This document shows, one piece after another, positions 9,149 through 16,908 of a DNA stretch of 44,193 nt. The stretch spans positions 1 through 44,193 of the forward strand of contig NZ_AEWI01000006.1 of the NCBI RefSeq assembly GCF_000191885.1, written 5' to 3'. A model generated the notes under the pieces. It saw only the letters and a program-made list of their open reading frames with translations. It was not told the DNA's origin and made no database searches. The position numbers and the translations under genes were made by a program. Position 1 is the stretch's first letter, and every line of letters starts with the position of its first letter. Origin of the DNA: Anaerophaga thermohalophila DSM 12881. Its GTDB lineage: Bacteria; Bacteroidota; Bacteroidia; Bacteroidales; Marinilabiliaceae.

Positions 9149-9811
9149 ATGAGCAGTGAGAAAGAACCTTTGTTCTCATCGAAGAACCTGAAACTGTTAA
9201 CGACACCGCTGGGAGCAAAAAACCCAATTACCGTACAGGTACTGGGTATATGTTCGGCCCTGGCGGTAACTGCAAAGCTCGAACCGGCCATTGTGATGGC
9301 CCTCTCGGTGGTCTTTGTACTTGTTTTTTCAAACCTGATAATATCGTTACTGAGAAATACCATTCCGTCGCGTATCCGGATAATCGTTCAGTTGACAGTA
9401 GTTGCCTCTCTGGTAATCCTGGTAGATCAGATACTGAAAGCTTATGCGTATGAAATCAGCAAACAGTTGTCGGTATTCGTTGGTCTGATCATCACCAACT
9501 GTATCATCATGGGACGCCTCGAGGCATTTGCCCTGGGTAACAAACCGTGGCCTTCGGTGCTTGACGGTTTCGGAAACTCAGCAGGATACGGAATAATCCT
9601 GGTCATTGTCGGTATTGTAAGAGAATTATTCGGAACGGGAAACTTAACATTGCCCGGCATTGGTGAAATACAGATCGTTCCTGACGTAATGTACCAGTGG
9701 GGCTATGTTGACAATGGTTTGATGATCCTGCCCCCGATGGCACTGATCACCGTTGGCATCATTATATGGATACAACGGTCAAGAAACAAAGACCTGATTG
9801 ATGCAAGCTGA
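9149..9811 (+). CDS. nqrD: Na+-translocating NADH:quinone reductase subunit D
   Basis: This 220-residue protein is almost entirely hydrophobic with about six membrane helices, as expected for NqrD, which pairs with NqrE as an inverted pseudo-dimer. Two cysteines lie in the conserved settings [10 protein letters not shown] (Cys35) and [13 protein letters not shown] (Cys118). In the Vibrio enzyme, the equivalent residues together with two from NqrE hold an intramembrane iron-sulfur centre. The ATG at 9149 follows AGAGAGAACT, a reasonable ribosome binding site. It comes after nqrC with a gap of 12 bases and is separated from nqrE by 62. Confidence 0.97.
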   Translation: MSSEKEPLFSSKNLKLLTTPLGAKNPITVQVLGICSALAVTAKLEPAIVMALSVVFVLVFSNLIISLLRNTIPSRIRIIVQLTVVASLVILVDQILKAYAYEISKQLSVFVGLIITNCIIMGRLEAFALGNKPWPSVLDGFGNSAGYGIILVIVGIVRELFGTGNLTLPGIGEIQIVPDVMYQWGYVDNGLMILPPMALITVGIIIWIQRSRNKDLIDAS

Positions 9812-9873
9812 TTGTTGATCAGAAATCGGGAAGAGTATAAGATGAAGATTGAAAAACCAATAAACACAGAAAG

Positions 9874-10491
9874 ATGGAAAATCTGCTAAATATATTTGTA
9901 AAGTCCATTTTCATTGAGAACATGATTTTTGCCTACTTTCTGGGCATGTGTTCTTACCTGGCGGTTTCAAAAACCGTCAAGACATCCTTCGGACTGGGAA
10001 TTGCAGTTGTTTTTGTTTTAGGCATTACAGTGCCGGCCAACTATCTGCTCGAGAATTATGTCCTGAAAGAAGGCGCTTTGAGCTGGTTGGGCGAAGGATT
10101 TGAAAACATTAACCTGAGTTTTCTGAGCTTTATCATGTTCATTGCTGTTATTGCATCTATGGTACAACTCGTTGAGATGATCGTAGAAAAATTTGTTCCG
10201 GCACTCTATACCTCTCTGGGAATTTTCCTCCCGCTAATTGCCGTAAACTGTGCAATTCTGGGAGGTTCGCTCTTTATGCAGCAGCGTGACTATGCCAATA
10301 TTGGTGAAGCAGCAGTTTTCGGTATCGGCTCAGGTATTGGATGGCTTTTGGCCATTGTCGGTATTGCCGCCATAAGAGAAAAAATAAAGTACTCTGATGT
10401 TCCGGCTCCCCTTCGCGGCCTGGGAATAACCTTCATTATTACAGGCCTCATGGGTATTGCATTTATGAGTTTCATGGGTATTCAACTTTAA
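9874..10491 (+). CDS. nqrE: Na+-translocating NADH:quinone reductase subunit E
   Basis: The 205-residue polytopic protein is homologous to NqrD and completes the NqrDE membrane pair. The conserved cysteines are in [10 protein letters not shown] (Cys26) and [12 protein letters not shown] (Cys126), the two other predicted ligands of the intramembrane iron-sulfur centre. The segment [20 protein letters not shown] near the C-terminus is typical of the family. It is followed by nqrF after 15 bases. All four Cys ligands in NqrD and NqrE are intact, so the complex looks functional. Confidence 0.97.
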   Translation: MENLLNIFVKSIFIENMIFAYFLGMCSYLAVSKTVKTSFGLGIAVVFVLGITVPANYLLENYVLKEGALSWLGEGFENINLSFLSFIMFIAVIASMVQLVEMIVEKFVPALYTSLGIFLPLIAVNCAILGGSLFMQQRDYANIGEAAVFGIGSGIGWLLAIVGIAAIREKIKYSDVPAPLRGLGITFIITGLMGIAFMSFMGIQL

Positions 10492-10506
10492 AAAGAGCAC
10501 TCGAAA

Positions 10507-11766
10507 ATGAATCTATTAGTTATTTCACTACCGGTGATCATAACCAGCGCCATTGTCTTTCTGACCGTGATCATTCTGCTGGTTTCGATCCTCTTGTATG
10601 CAAAAAAGAAACTAACACCCCAGGGAAAAGTCACTATTGACATTAATGATGGCGAGAAACAACTTGAAGTGGACAGCGGGCAAACACTGCTTGCCGCTCT
10701 GGGCAACAACAAAATTTTTCTGCCATCGGCTTGCGGCGGAGGCGGAACATGCGCCATGTGTCGCTGCCAGGTACACGAAGGCGCCGGATCAATTCTGCCA
10801 ACCGAAACCGGCTATTTCACCCGTAAAGAACAAATGCAGGACTGGCGTTTGGCCTGTCAGGTGAAGGTAAAAGACAACATTAAAATGGAAATTCCACAGG
10901 AAATTCTTGGTATCAAAAAGTGGGAATGCACAGTTGTCTCTAATAAAAACGTTGCGACATTCATCAAAGAGTTTGTGGTTAAACTTCCTGAGGGTGAAAC
11001 ACTCAATTTCAAATCAGGCGAATATATCCAGATTGATGTTCCAAAAATTGATGTAGACTTTAAGGATATTGAAGTGGAAGAAGAATTCCGGGGCGACTGG
11101 GAAAAATTCAACATGTTTGACCTGAAGATGCACAATCCGGAACCCACATTCCGTGCCTACTCTATGGCCAATCATCCGGCCGAAAATAACATCATCATGT
11201 TGAATGTCCGAATTGCTACTCCACCTTTCGACAGAGTTAACGGGGGGTTCCAAAAACTTAATCCCGGCATCTGTTCTTCCTATATCTTCTCACGTAAACC
11301 GGGCGACAAGGTAACCATTTCAGGCCCCTACGGAGAATTCTTCCTGAAAGATACCGATCGCGAAATGATGTTTATCGGTGGTGGTGCAGGGATGGCCCCA
11401 ATGCGCTCACATATTTTCCACCTGTTTCATACACTGAAAACCGATCGCAAAGTAAGTTTCTGGTACGGGGCACGTTCCAAACGTGAAATTTTCTACGAAG
11501 AAGATTTCCGTGATATCGAAAAAAGATTTGACAATTTCGATTTCACCATTGCTCTCTCCGAGCCCTTACCCGAGGATAACTGGGACGGACCGACCGGTTT
11601 TATTCATTCAGTAATTTATGAAAAATACCTGAGCAAACACGAAGAACCCGAAGAAATAGAATATTATCTGTGCGGACCCCCGATGATGAATGCTGCAGTA
11701 CAGAAAATGCTGTACGATCTGGGCGTTCCCGACGAAATGATAGCATTCGACGACTTTGGGTCATAA
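10507..11766 (+). CDS. nqrF: Na+-translocating NADH:quinone reductase subunit F
   Basis: The 419-residue NADH-oxidising subunit is anchored by one N-terminal helix (about residues 9-31). A 2Fe-2S ferredoxin domain follows with ligands Cys76, Cys82, Cys85 and Cys117 (ACGGGGTCAMCRC, then LACQVK). The FAD-binding motif is RAYSMANHP, the NADH-binding motif is MFIGGGAGMAPMRSH, and the C-terminal YLCGPPMMNAAV and FDDFGS complete the ferredoxin reductase fold. It takes electrons from NADH into the complex. It is the last nqr gene; a strong terminator hairpin lies about 250 bases further on. Confidence 0.98.
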   Translation: MNLLVISLPVIITSAIVFLTVIILLVSILLYAKKKLTPQGKVTIDINDGEKQLEVDSGQTLLAALGNNKIFLPSACGGGGTCAMCRCQVHEGAGSILPTETGYFTRKEQMQDWRLACQVKVKDNIKMEIPQEILGIKKWECTVVSNKNVATFIKEFVVKLPEGETLNFKSGEYIQIDVPKIDVDFKDIEVEEEFRGDWEKFNMFDLKMHNPEPTFRAYSMANHPAENNIIMLNVRIATPPFDRVNGGFQKLNPGICSSYIFSRKPGDKVTISGPYGEFFLKDTDREMMFIGGGAGMAPMRSHIFHLFHTLKTDRKVSFWYGARSKREIFYEEDFRDIEKRFDNFDFTIALSEPLPEDNWDGPTGFIHSVIYEKYLSKHEEPEEIEYYLCGPPMMNAAVQKMLYDLGVPDEMIAFDDFGS

Positions 11767-11847
11767 TAAATGACAGGTGCAGGGCAGAAAACCGTAAATG
11801 GCACTTATGCACAGCCCATTAGAGCAATAGTTCATTGAAAATTTTCT

Positions 11848-11876
11848 AAAGGCGGAGACGCCATGACGCAAAGGTT
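11848..11876 (+). repeat. Short 'GAGACGC-ATGACGCAAAG' repeat, copy 1
   Basis: GGCGGAGACGCCATGACG followed by CAAAGG resembles CGCAGAGACGCAATGACG followed by CAAAG at 18764-18796. A looser relative, with CGCAAAATT and CGCAAAG, lies near 13480-13520. These motifs are intergenic only in this window. Confidence 0.6.
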
Positions 11877-12016
11877 TCCTTAGTTATATATCTCATAAAA
11901 GCCGATGGATATATGAATAACGCCTGGACGCGTGTTCGCAAAACTTTTACGGACTGTTGAGCAGATTAGAATAAAAAGATAACCGGGAAATAACATCCCG
12001 GTTTGCCACGATGTTC

Positions 12017-12052
12017 AAAAAAGGACTGTCGCCAAAGCAACAGTCCTTTTTT
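12017..12052 (+). terminator. Rho-independent terminator after nqr operon
   Basis: AAAAAAGGACTGT (12017-12029) pairs perfectly with ACAGTCCTTTTTT (12040-12052) around a 10-base loop. The A-tract before and T-tract after the GC-containing core make it usable in both directions. Confidence 0.85.
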
Positions 12053-12112
12053 ACCTGACCTGGACAAACATGAACCAACAAGCTATAAAAAATCAAATCA
12101 GGATGTAAAAAC

Positions 12113-13138
12113 ATGAAAAAATCTCTTTTGTTGCATCATCCCGTTATTCTTATTGTTGTTTTGCTGTTGTCATCTTCCTGCAGCCGGAATAACTGGATAA
12201 AAAATGAAGGTGAAGTATTCGGCACCTATTATCACCTGATATATGAAAGTCCGGAAGGGAAAAATCTGAACGATGAAGTTATGCTTGCCCTTGATTCCGT
12301 CAATCGCGCTTTGTCAACTTATGATTCAACATCAGTAATATCCCGTTTCAACCGGTCGAAAAAAGGAATAGAGGTCAACAACGATCATTTTCGTGCCGTT
12401 TTTACAGCAGCCTGTAGAATTACAGAGATAACAGAAGGCGCTTTTGACATGACAGTTGCGCCGCTTGTTAATGCCTGGGGGTTCGGTTTCTCTAAGCGAC
12501 AAAATATGACACCGGCCCTTATCGACTCCCTGCGAATGCTGGTGGGAATGGATAACATAACGATCGAAGGTGATTCGGTTTTGAAAAGCACGTCCGGAAT
12601 TATGCTCGACGCTTCAGCCATAGCAAAAGGCTACGGTGTAGATGTTGCTGCAAAAGTTCTGGAACGATATGGTTGTAAAAATTACATGGTGGAAATTGGC
12701 GGCGAGATAACAACAAAAGGGATGAATCCAAAAAACATTCCCTGGCGCATTGGAATAGACAAACCCATTGATGACCCTTCAGCCTCAAACAGAGAAATAC
12801 AGACTGTGATACAACTTTCCGGGAAGTCTATGGCCACCAGCGGAAATTACAGACAATTCTATATCGACAAAAAGACCGGCAAAAAATATGCACATACCAT
12901 CGATCCTCTGTCGGGAGAACCCGTGCAGCATTCTCTCTTAAGCGCTTCTATTATCGCAGATGATTGTATGACTGCCGATGCCTGGGCTACTGCCTGCATG
13001 GTGATGGGTCTTGAAAAAAGCCTTGAATTATTACGTCAACATCCTGAGGTGGACGGCTATTTTATTCACGCTACTCAAGATGGCATGGAGGTTTCGTGGA
13101 CTGAAGGATTTGAAAAATATTTTTCAGCCGACGACTAA
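12113..13138 (+). CDS. apbE: FAD:protein FMN transferase (ApbE), lipoprotein
   Basis: The 341-residue protein starts with a signal peptide ending LLLSSSCS, with Cys23 the likely lipid anchor, so it should act on the periplasmic face. ApbE motifs appear in order: LDASAIAKGYGVDVAAKVLE, YMVEIGGEITTKG, MATSGNYRQFYIDK, HTIDPLSGEPVQHSLLS and the metal-binding DCMTADAWATACMVMG. The enzyme transfers FMN from FAD to a Thr in S/T-G-A/G-T motifs, which here match NqrB Thr216 and NqrC Thr211. Its place right after nqrF supports this job. The stop codon is six bases from the stop of the convergent small Cys-rich gene. Confidence 0.96.
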   Translation: MKKSLLLHHPVILIVVLLLSSSCSRNNWIKNEGEVFGTYYHLIYESPEGKNLNDEVMLALDSVNRALSTYDSTSVISRFNRSKKGIEVNNDHFRAVFTAACRITEITEGAFDMTVAPLVNAWGFGFSKRQNMTPALIDSLRMLVGMDNITIEGDSVLKSTSGIMLDASAIAKGYGVDVAAKVLERYGCKNYMVEIGGEITTKGMNPKNIPWRIGIDKPIDDPSASNREIQTVIQLSGKSMATSGNYRQFYIDKKTGKKYAHTIDPLSGEPVQHSLLSASIIADDCMTADAWATACMVMGLEKSLELLRQHPEVDGYFIHATQDGMEVSWTEGFEKYFSADD

Positions 13139-13144
13139 TCTGCT

Positions 13145-13333
13145 TTATTCTTTAATATCCGAAATAACCTGCCCTGAACCGCAACTTTCGGTCCCTGCAT
13201 GACAGGCACATGAACCTCCGCTGCAAGTAGTCAATGTGGCATCTTTTTTAAAAAAGATTTTCAATGCCAACCCTGCAAAAGCAAGTGCAACCAACAAAAT
13301 TGTAATTCCTACCATTATCAGTACTGTATTCAT
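13145..13333 (-). CDS. Small Cys-rich membrane protein, candidate NqrM-like factor
   Basis: The 62-residue protein has one N-terminal membrane helix (about residues 3-27), a basic stop-transfer (KIFFKK) and a short tail with four cysteines, Cys37, 42, 44 and 51 (CSGGSCACHAGTESC). The ATG at 13333 follows GGAGTAGGATT, a good ribosome binding site. An ORF start at 13366 is excluded because it would begin inside the promoter. The layout resembles NqrM (DUF539), a small one-helix, cysteine-containing protein needed to mature Na+-NQR and often encoded beside apbE. It also resembles FeoB-associated Cys-rich membrane proteins. An iron or iron-sulfur role for the NqrD/NqrE centre is inference from context. 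Existence as a gene is well supported; function is not. Confidence 0.78.
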   Translation of the reverse strand: MNTVLIMVGITILLVALAFAGLALKIFFKKDATLTTCSGGSCACHAGTESCGSGQVISDIKE

Positions 13334-13363
13334 AATCCTACTCCTTTGCTTTTTCTGTTTGTA

Positions 13364-13395
13364 CAAAGATAATGTATTTGATTTTCGGATGCAAA
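13364..13395 (-). promoter_or_regulatory. Promoter of the small Cys-rich gene
   Basis: On the minus strand, TTTG (13395-13392), a 20-base spacer and TATCTTTG (13371-13364) form a near-ideal Bacteroidota promoter. Transcription would begin near 13357, giving a 5' leader of about 24 bases before the ATG at 13333. This is the best -33/-7 pair in the window. Confidence 0.75.
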
Positions 13396-13523
13396 TATCT
13401 GGATTAAGATTCGTCTTTAAATTCTAAGTTAATTTAATTTGGAGATGCTATGCGTTTTGTCTATGTTTTATTCCACGCTAAGAACGCAAAATTAAAGGAA
13501 TGCAAAAATCGCAAAGAAAAGAT

Positions 13524-13626
13524 TTCATCCGTATATAATTAATCGTCTAAGTTATTGGTCGGATGGAACTCGCATGCAAGAACTTATACATATTCTGTTG
13601 TGGAAAACGTTGTCATGCTCGTTTCA
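13524..13626 (+). repeat. Interspersed stem-loop repeat, copy B
   Basis: This is the second full-length copy of the element at 815-912, with the same conserved blocks in the same order. Its arms are GGAACTCGCATG (13565-13576) and CATGCTCGTTTC (13614-13625). It lies in the 369-base gap between two small minus-strand genes. The rest of that gap holds degenerate CGCAAAG-like motifs around 13480-13520 and no gene. Confidence 0.85.
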
Positions 13627-13702
13627 TAGCTTTTGCGTGCAAAATCTTACCGGCACCTCAATAGCCAAAATATAGCAGCCTGTTTCACAAAAGAGAACAA
13701 TT

Positions 13703-13918
13703 CTACGATAAAGTATCTTTAAGAAGATGCTTTCGATCTTTCCTTGCAATTCTATCTTGCGTAGTAGCGCAGAAAATTCCACGACGTGCCATATCTCTGT
13801 TTCCCCCTATATGAATATTCGGGAAATGACCGTTTTTCTTCAATAGAATGCGGATAGCCATGAGGGCTGTAATCACAGCCATCAATAAAATACTAATGAC
13901 AAGAAGTTTAAGTATCAT
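13703..13918 (-). CDS. Small one-helix membrane protein of unknown function
   Basis: From the ATG at 13918 the product is 71 residues: a hydrophobic helix (about 4-26), a basic boundary (RILLKK), then a polar tail with FPNIHIGGNRDM, RRGIFCATTQDRIARK and a single Cys50. The segment around GGN, GIFC and QDR looks like a conserved small Bacteroidota family without an assigned function (recollection, not a search). The TTG start at 13942 would overlap the candidate -7 box, so 13918 is preferred. The helix-plus-KK layout (MAIRILLKK) echoes the neighbouring Cys-rich protein (LALKIFFKK), suggesting a common origin or partnership. A link to NQR assembly is possible only from position. Confidence 0.7.
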   Translation of the reverse strand: MILKLLVISILLMAVITALMAIRILLKKNGHFPNIHIGGNRDMARRGIFCATTQDRIARKDRKHLLKDTLS

Positions 13919-13939
13919 CTTCAACTGTTTTGGACTCTG

Positions 13940-13947
13940 CAAAAATA
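13940..13947 (-). promoter_or_regulatory. Candidate -7 box for the small membrane protein gene
   Basis: Minus-strand TATTTTTG matches TAnnTTTG and lies about 22 bases before the ATG at 13918. No convincing -33 TTTG is found 19-21 bases further upstream. Confidence 0.45.
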
Positions 13948-14091
13948 CAAAAAACAGCTCGTTTTAAACATTCACCTGCAACTTTGTGTTTGAATAATGC
14001 AACGGGATATGCATTGGCCGGATTTTATCCCCGCAGTACCCGGCCGGAAAAATGTTTCACCGGTCGTGTGTGAATAAACCGCCCAAAAATA

Positions 14092-14099
14092 TACCTTTG
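14092..14099 (+). promoter_or_regulatory. Candidate -7 box for the E1 gene
   Basis: TACCTTTG fits TAnnTTTG, with TGTG at 14067-14070 as a weak -33 element 21 bases upstream. The leader to the ATG at 14148 would be about 40 bases. Confidence 0.5.
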
Positions 14100-14147
14100 C
14101 TTTGTTGGAATGCCTATGGAGAGCTTAACCGACACAAATAAACGGCA

Positions 14148-16622
14148 ATGATCACAAGCAACACAAAAGAAAAAGAAAATATCAGGAACATTCAGGACGA
14201 TACTGAAGAAAAAGAAGCAATTAAATTCGAAGAGTTCCGCAGGGAAGTACTAAACGATTACAAACTGGCACATCTAAGCCGTCAGATGAGTCTTCTTGCC
14301 AGACGGGAAGTGTTAAGCGGAAAAGCCAAATTCGGAATCTTTGGTGATGGCAAAGAGATAGCACAAATTGCCATGGCCAGGCAATTCAAAGAAGGCGACT
14401 GGCGCTCGGGTTATTATCGTGATCAGACCTTTATGCTGGCCACGGGAATGACCACCCCAAAGCAGTTCTTTGCCATGCTTTACGGAGAAACCCGTACCGA
14501 ACTAAACCCCGACAATGGCGGACGCTCTATGAATAACCATTTCGGCACCAGACTGATTGATCCTGACGGAAACTGGATTAACCAGGCCGAAAACAAAAAT
14601 TCCGCTTCCGACATCAGTCCAACGGCCGGACAAATGCCACGACTTGTCGGACTGGCACTTGCCTCAAAACTTTACCGCGAACAACCCGAACTAAACCACC
14701 TCAAATCGTTCAGTAAAAACGGAAATGAAGTGGCTTTCGGTACTATCGGAGATGCCAGCACTTCAGAAGGATTGTTCTTTGAAACCATGAACGCTGCTGC
14801 TGTCCTCCAAATTCCCATGGCTGTCTCTGTCTGGGACGACGGGTACGGAATTTCCGTTCCGGTTGATCTTCAGACTGTGAAGGCCAGCATTTCCAAAGCA
14901 CTCAAAGGTTTTGAGAAGCAAAAAGGCGACGCCAGCGGAATCCGCATCTATGAGGGGTATGGCTGGGATTATGCCGGATTATGCCAAATGTACGAAGAAG
15001 GCATTCGAAAATGCAGAGAAGAACACGTTCCTGTCTTGTTTCATGTAAAGGAACTGACACAACCTACAGGGCATTCAACTTCCGGTTCTCATGAACGCTA
15101 TAAGCCAAAGGAAAGACTCGAATGGGAAAAAGAAAAAGACGGCCTCCTCCAAATGCACAAATGGATTTTGGAAACAAAGCTGGCCGATGAGGCCACCCTG
15201 AATCGCCTGGCAACGGAAGCTCAGGAAGAGGCCCATACTGCCCGGAAAGAAGCATTCCGTGAGATTATGGCCCCTATCAAAGAAGAAAAAATGCAACTGA
15301 TTGAAATGGTCAGACAAAAAAAATGCGTTTGCCATTCACGGGGAGAAGAACAGATCAATGCCATTATCGACAACCTGAATAACGTTGTCACCCTCAACCG
15401 AAAAGAAATCCTAAGCTCGGCCCGGAAGATACTCCGCCACGTGTGTGTATCCTGCAACAACCCGGGAGGGCTAAAAGAACAGCTTCGCGAATGGATTGCC
15501 GATTACTTTGAAAGTGGTCGTGAAAAATACAACCGGTATCTCTATGATGAATCCGATGCCTCACCCCTGAAAACAGAACCTGTAATGCCCGAATATTCAA
15601 AAGATGCACCATTGGTCCCCGGACGCGAAATAATTCGGGACAATTTCGACGCTCTTTTTGCAAAAGACCCCCGAATACTGACACTTGGTGAAGATACAGG
15701 AAAACTGGGGGATGTTAACAGAACACTTGAAGGACTACAGGAAAAATATGGAGCGTGGAGAGTAAGAGATACGGGCATTCACGAAGCAACCATTATAGGT
15801 GAAGGCATTGGCCTTGCGCTCAGGGGACTCCGCCCGATTACCGAAATTCAGTACTTCGGTTATTTGCTTTACACATTACATGTTATCAGCGACGATGTAG
15901 CGACAACCCATTACCGCACCAAAGGCGGGCAGAAAGTTCCTCTGATCATCAGAACCCGTGGACACCGGCTCGAAGGCATCTGGCATTCGGGATCACCTCT
16001 TAGCATGGTCATCAACAGCATCAGAGGCGTTCATGTTTGTGTACCCCGCGACATGACACGGGCGGCCGGGATGTACAATACCTTGCTGCAAGGCGAAGAC
16101 CCGGCACTCATCATCGAACCACTTAACGGTTACAGAATCAGGGAAAAGCAACCTTCCAATTTTGGTGAATTCAGAATCCCGCTCGGCATTCCTGAAGTAT
16201 TGACCGAAGGAACTGATGTTACACTTGTTACTTATGGCTCATGTGTACGAATTGCACAGGAAGCCATAACCCAACTGAAAGAAACCGGCATTTCGGTCGA
16301 ACTGATTGATGTCCAAACATTGCTCCCTTTCGACATAAAAGGCATAATTCTAAACTCGTTAAAGAAAACCAACCGCATTGTTTTCTTCGACGAAGATGTC
16401 CCGGGCGGAGCCACGGCATACATGTTGCAAAAAGTCATTGAAGAACAGGGTGGCTTTTATTATCTCGATGCTAAACCCGTAACCGTCACCGCCAAAGACC
16501 ACAGGCCGGCCTACGGTACAGATGGCGACTATTTCAGCAATCCCAATGCCGAAGACGTTTATGAGGCCATTTATGACATGATGGGTGTGGCTTATCCCGA
16601 AAAGTTTCCACCTATTTATTAG
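14148..16622 (+). CDS. Fused alpha/beta 2-oxoacid dehydrogenase E1 (branched-chain type)
   Basis: The 824-residue protein joins both E1 subunits of a thiamine-diphosphate 2-oxoacid dehydrogenase. Residues about 30-400 are the alpha part, with YYRDQTFMLATGM and the cofactor motif GDASTSEG (201-208) followed by WDDGYGISVP. From about residue 490 the beta part begins (REIIRDNFDALFAKDPRI), with LGEDTGKLGDVNRTLEGL, then IHEATIIGEGIGLALRGLRP, and a C-terminal transketolase domain (VTYGSCVRIAQEAI, VELIDVQTLLPFD, FDEDVPGGATAYM). Fused E1 proteins of this kind in Bacteroidota are annotated as 2-oxoisovalerate or pyruvate-type; branched-chain substrates are my preferred reading but are not proven. No E2 or E3 gene is nearby. 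The next gene, pruA, also belongs to amino-acid breakdown. Confidence 0.9.
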   Translation: MITSNTKEKENIRNIQDDTEEKEAIKFEEFRREVLNDYKLAHLSRQMSLLARREVLSGKAKFGIFGDGKEIAQIAMARQFKEGDWRSGYYRDQTFMLATGMTTPKQFFAMLYGETRTELNPDNGGRSMNNHFGTRLIDPDGNWINQAENKNSASDISPTAGQMPRLVGLALASKLYREQPELNHLKSFSKNGNEVAFGTIGDASTSEGLFFETMNAAAVLQIPMAVSVWDDGYGISVPVDLQTVKASISKALKGFEKQKGDASGIRIYEGYGWDYAGLCQMYEEGIRKCREEHVPVLFHVKELTQPTGHSTSGSHERYKPKERLEWEKEKDGLLQMHKWILETKLADEATLNRLATEAQEEAHTARKEAFREIMAPIKEEKMQLIEMVRQKKCVCHSRGEEQINAIIDNLNNVVTLNRKEILSSARKILRHVCVSCNNPGGLKEQLREWIADYFESGREKYNRYLYDESDASPLKTEPVMPEYSKDAPLVPGREIIRDNFDALFAKDPRILTLGEDTGKLGDVNRTLEGLQEKYGAWRVRDTGIHEATIIGEGIGLALRGLRPITEIQYFGYLLYTLHVISDDVATTHYRTKGGQKVPLIIRTRGHRLEGIWHSGSPLSMVINSIRGVHVCVPRDMTRAAGMYNTLLQGEDPALIIEPLNGYRIREKQPSNFGEFRIPLGIPEVLTEGTDVTLVTYGSCVRIAQEAITQLKETGISVELIDVQTLLPFDIKGIILNSLKKTNRIVFFDEDVPGGATAYMLQKVIEEQGGFYYLDAKPVTVTAKDHRPAYGTDGDYFSNPNAEDVYEAIYDMMGVAYPEKFPPIY

Positions 16623-16625
16623 AAG

Positions 16626-16646
16626 TTCAGGGTTCGGGGTTCGGAA
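16626..16646 (+). repeat. GGGTTCG heptamer remnant
   Basis: TTCAGGGTTCGGGGTTCGG contains about two and a half units of GGGTTCG, related to the GAGTTCT/GGGTTCT heptamer arrays at 22224-22330, 23672-23746 and 43767-43948. It lies immediately after the E1 stop codon. Confidence 0.5.
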
Positions 16647-16841
16647 TAAATTGATCAGTCATTCATTTTTACATCGCCGGGTTTTATCAGAATCACCCCC
16701 TATATGTTTAAAACCGGTTCTGTGAAGAATATTTACCCCTTTGAATGGGGGTAACGCCCCTTTGAGAAGAGGTAATGCCAGTCTTCCTTTATGCATCGGA
16801 AATACCTGACATTTTTCATAACATAAGCACCGGTAATTGAT

Positions 16842-16849
16842 TAGATTTG
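16842..16849 (+). promoter_or_regulatory. Candidate -7 box for pruA
   Basis: TAGATTTG matches TAnnTTTG and would give a leader of about 53 bases. Upstream at 16746-16759 a GGGGGTAACGCCCC hairpin sits within a G/C-run segment (16735-16770) that looks like another degenerate intergenic repeat. Confidence 0.5.
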
Positions 16850-16908
16850 TAATAGAGAGTTTACTCATTCGTAACTAAGATATTGCTAACATCTAAAAAC
16901 CAAGTGCT

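Larger units (their letters stand above)
11767..12112. other. Intergenic region nqrF-apbE with hairpins
   Basis: The 346-base gap contains a degenerate 'GACGC' repeat copy (11848-11876), a perfect 8-bp hairpin AACCGGGA/TCCCGGTT (11981-12003), and a terminator-like hairpin (12017-12052). Because the terminator follows nqrF and precedes apbE, apbE may have its own promoter, although I cannot point to a TAnnTTTG box just upstream of it. No gene is visible. Confidence 0.65.

Noticed and set aside
13334..13366. Longer start (MYKQKKQRSRI…) for the small Cys-rich gene
   Set aside because: The -7 box TATCTTTG at 13364-13371 would place transcription start downstream of this codon, and the ATG at 13333 has a good GGAG site.
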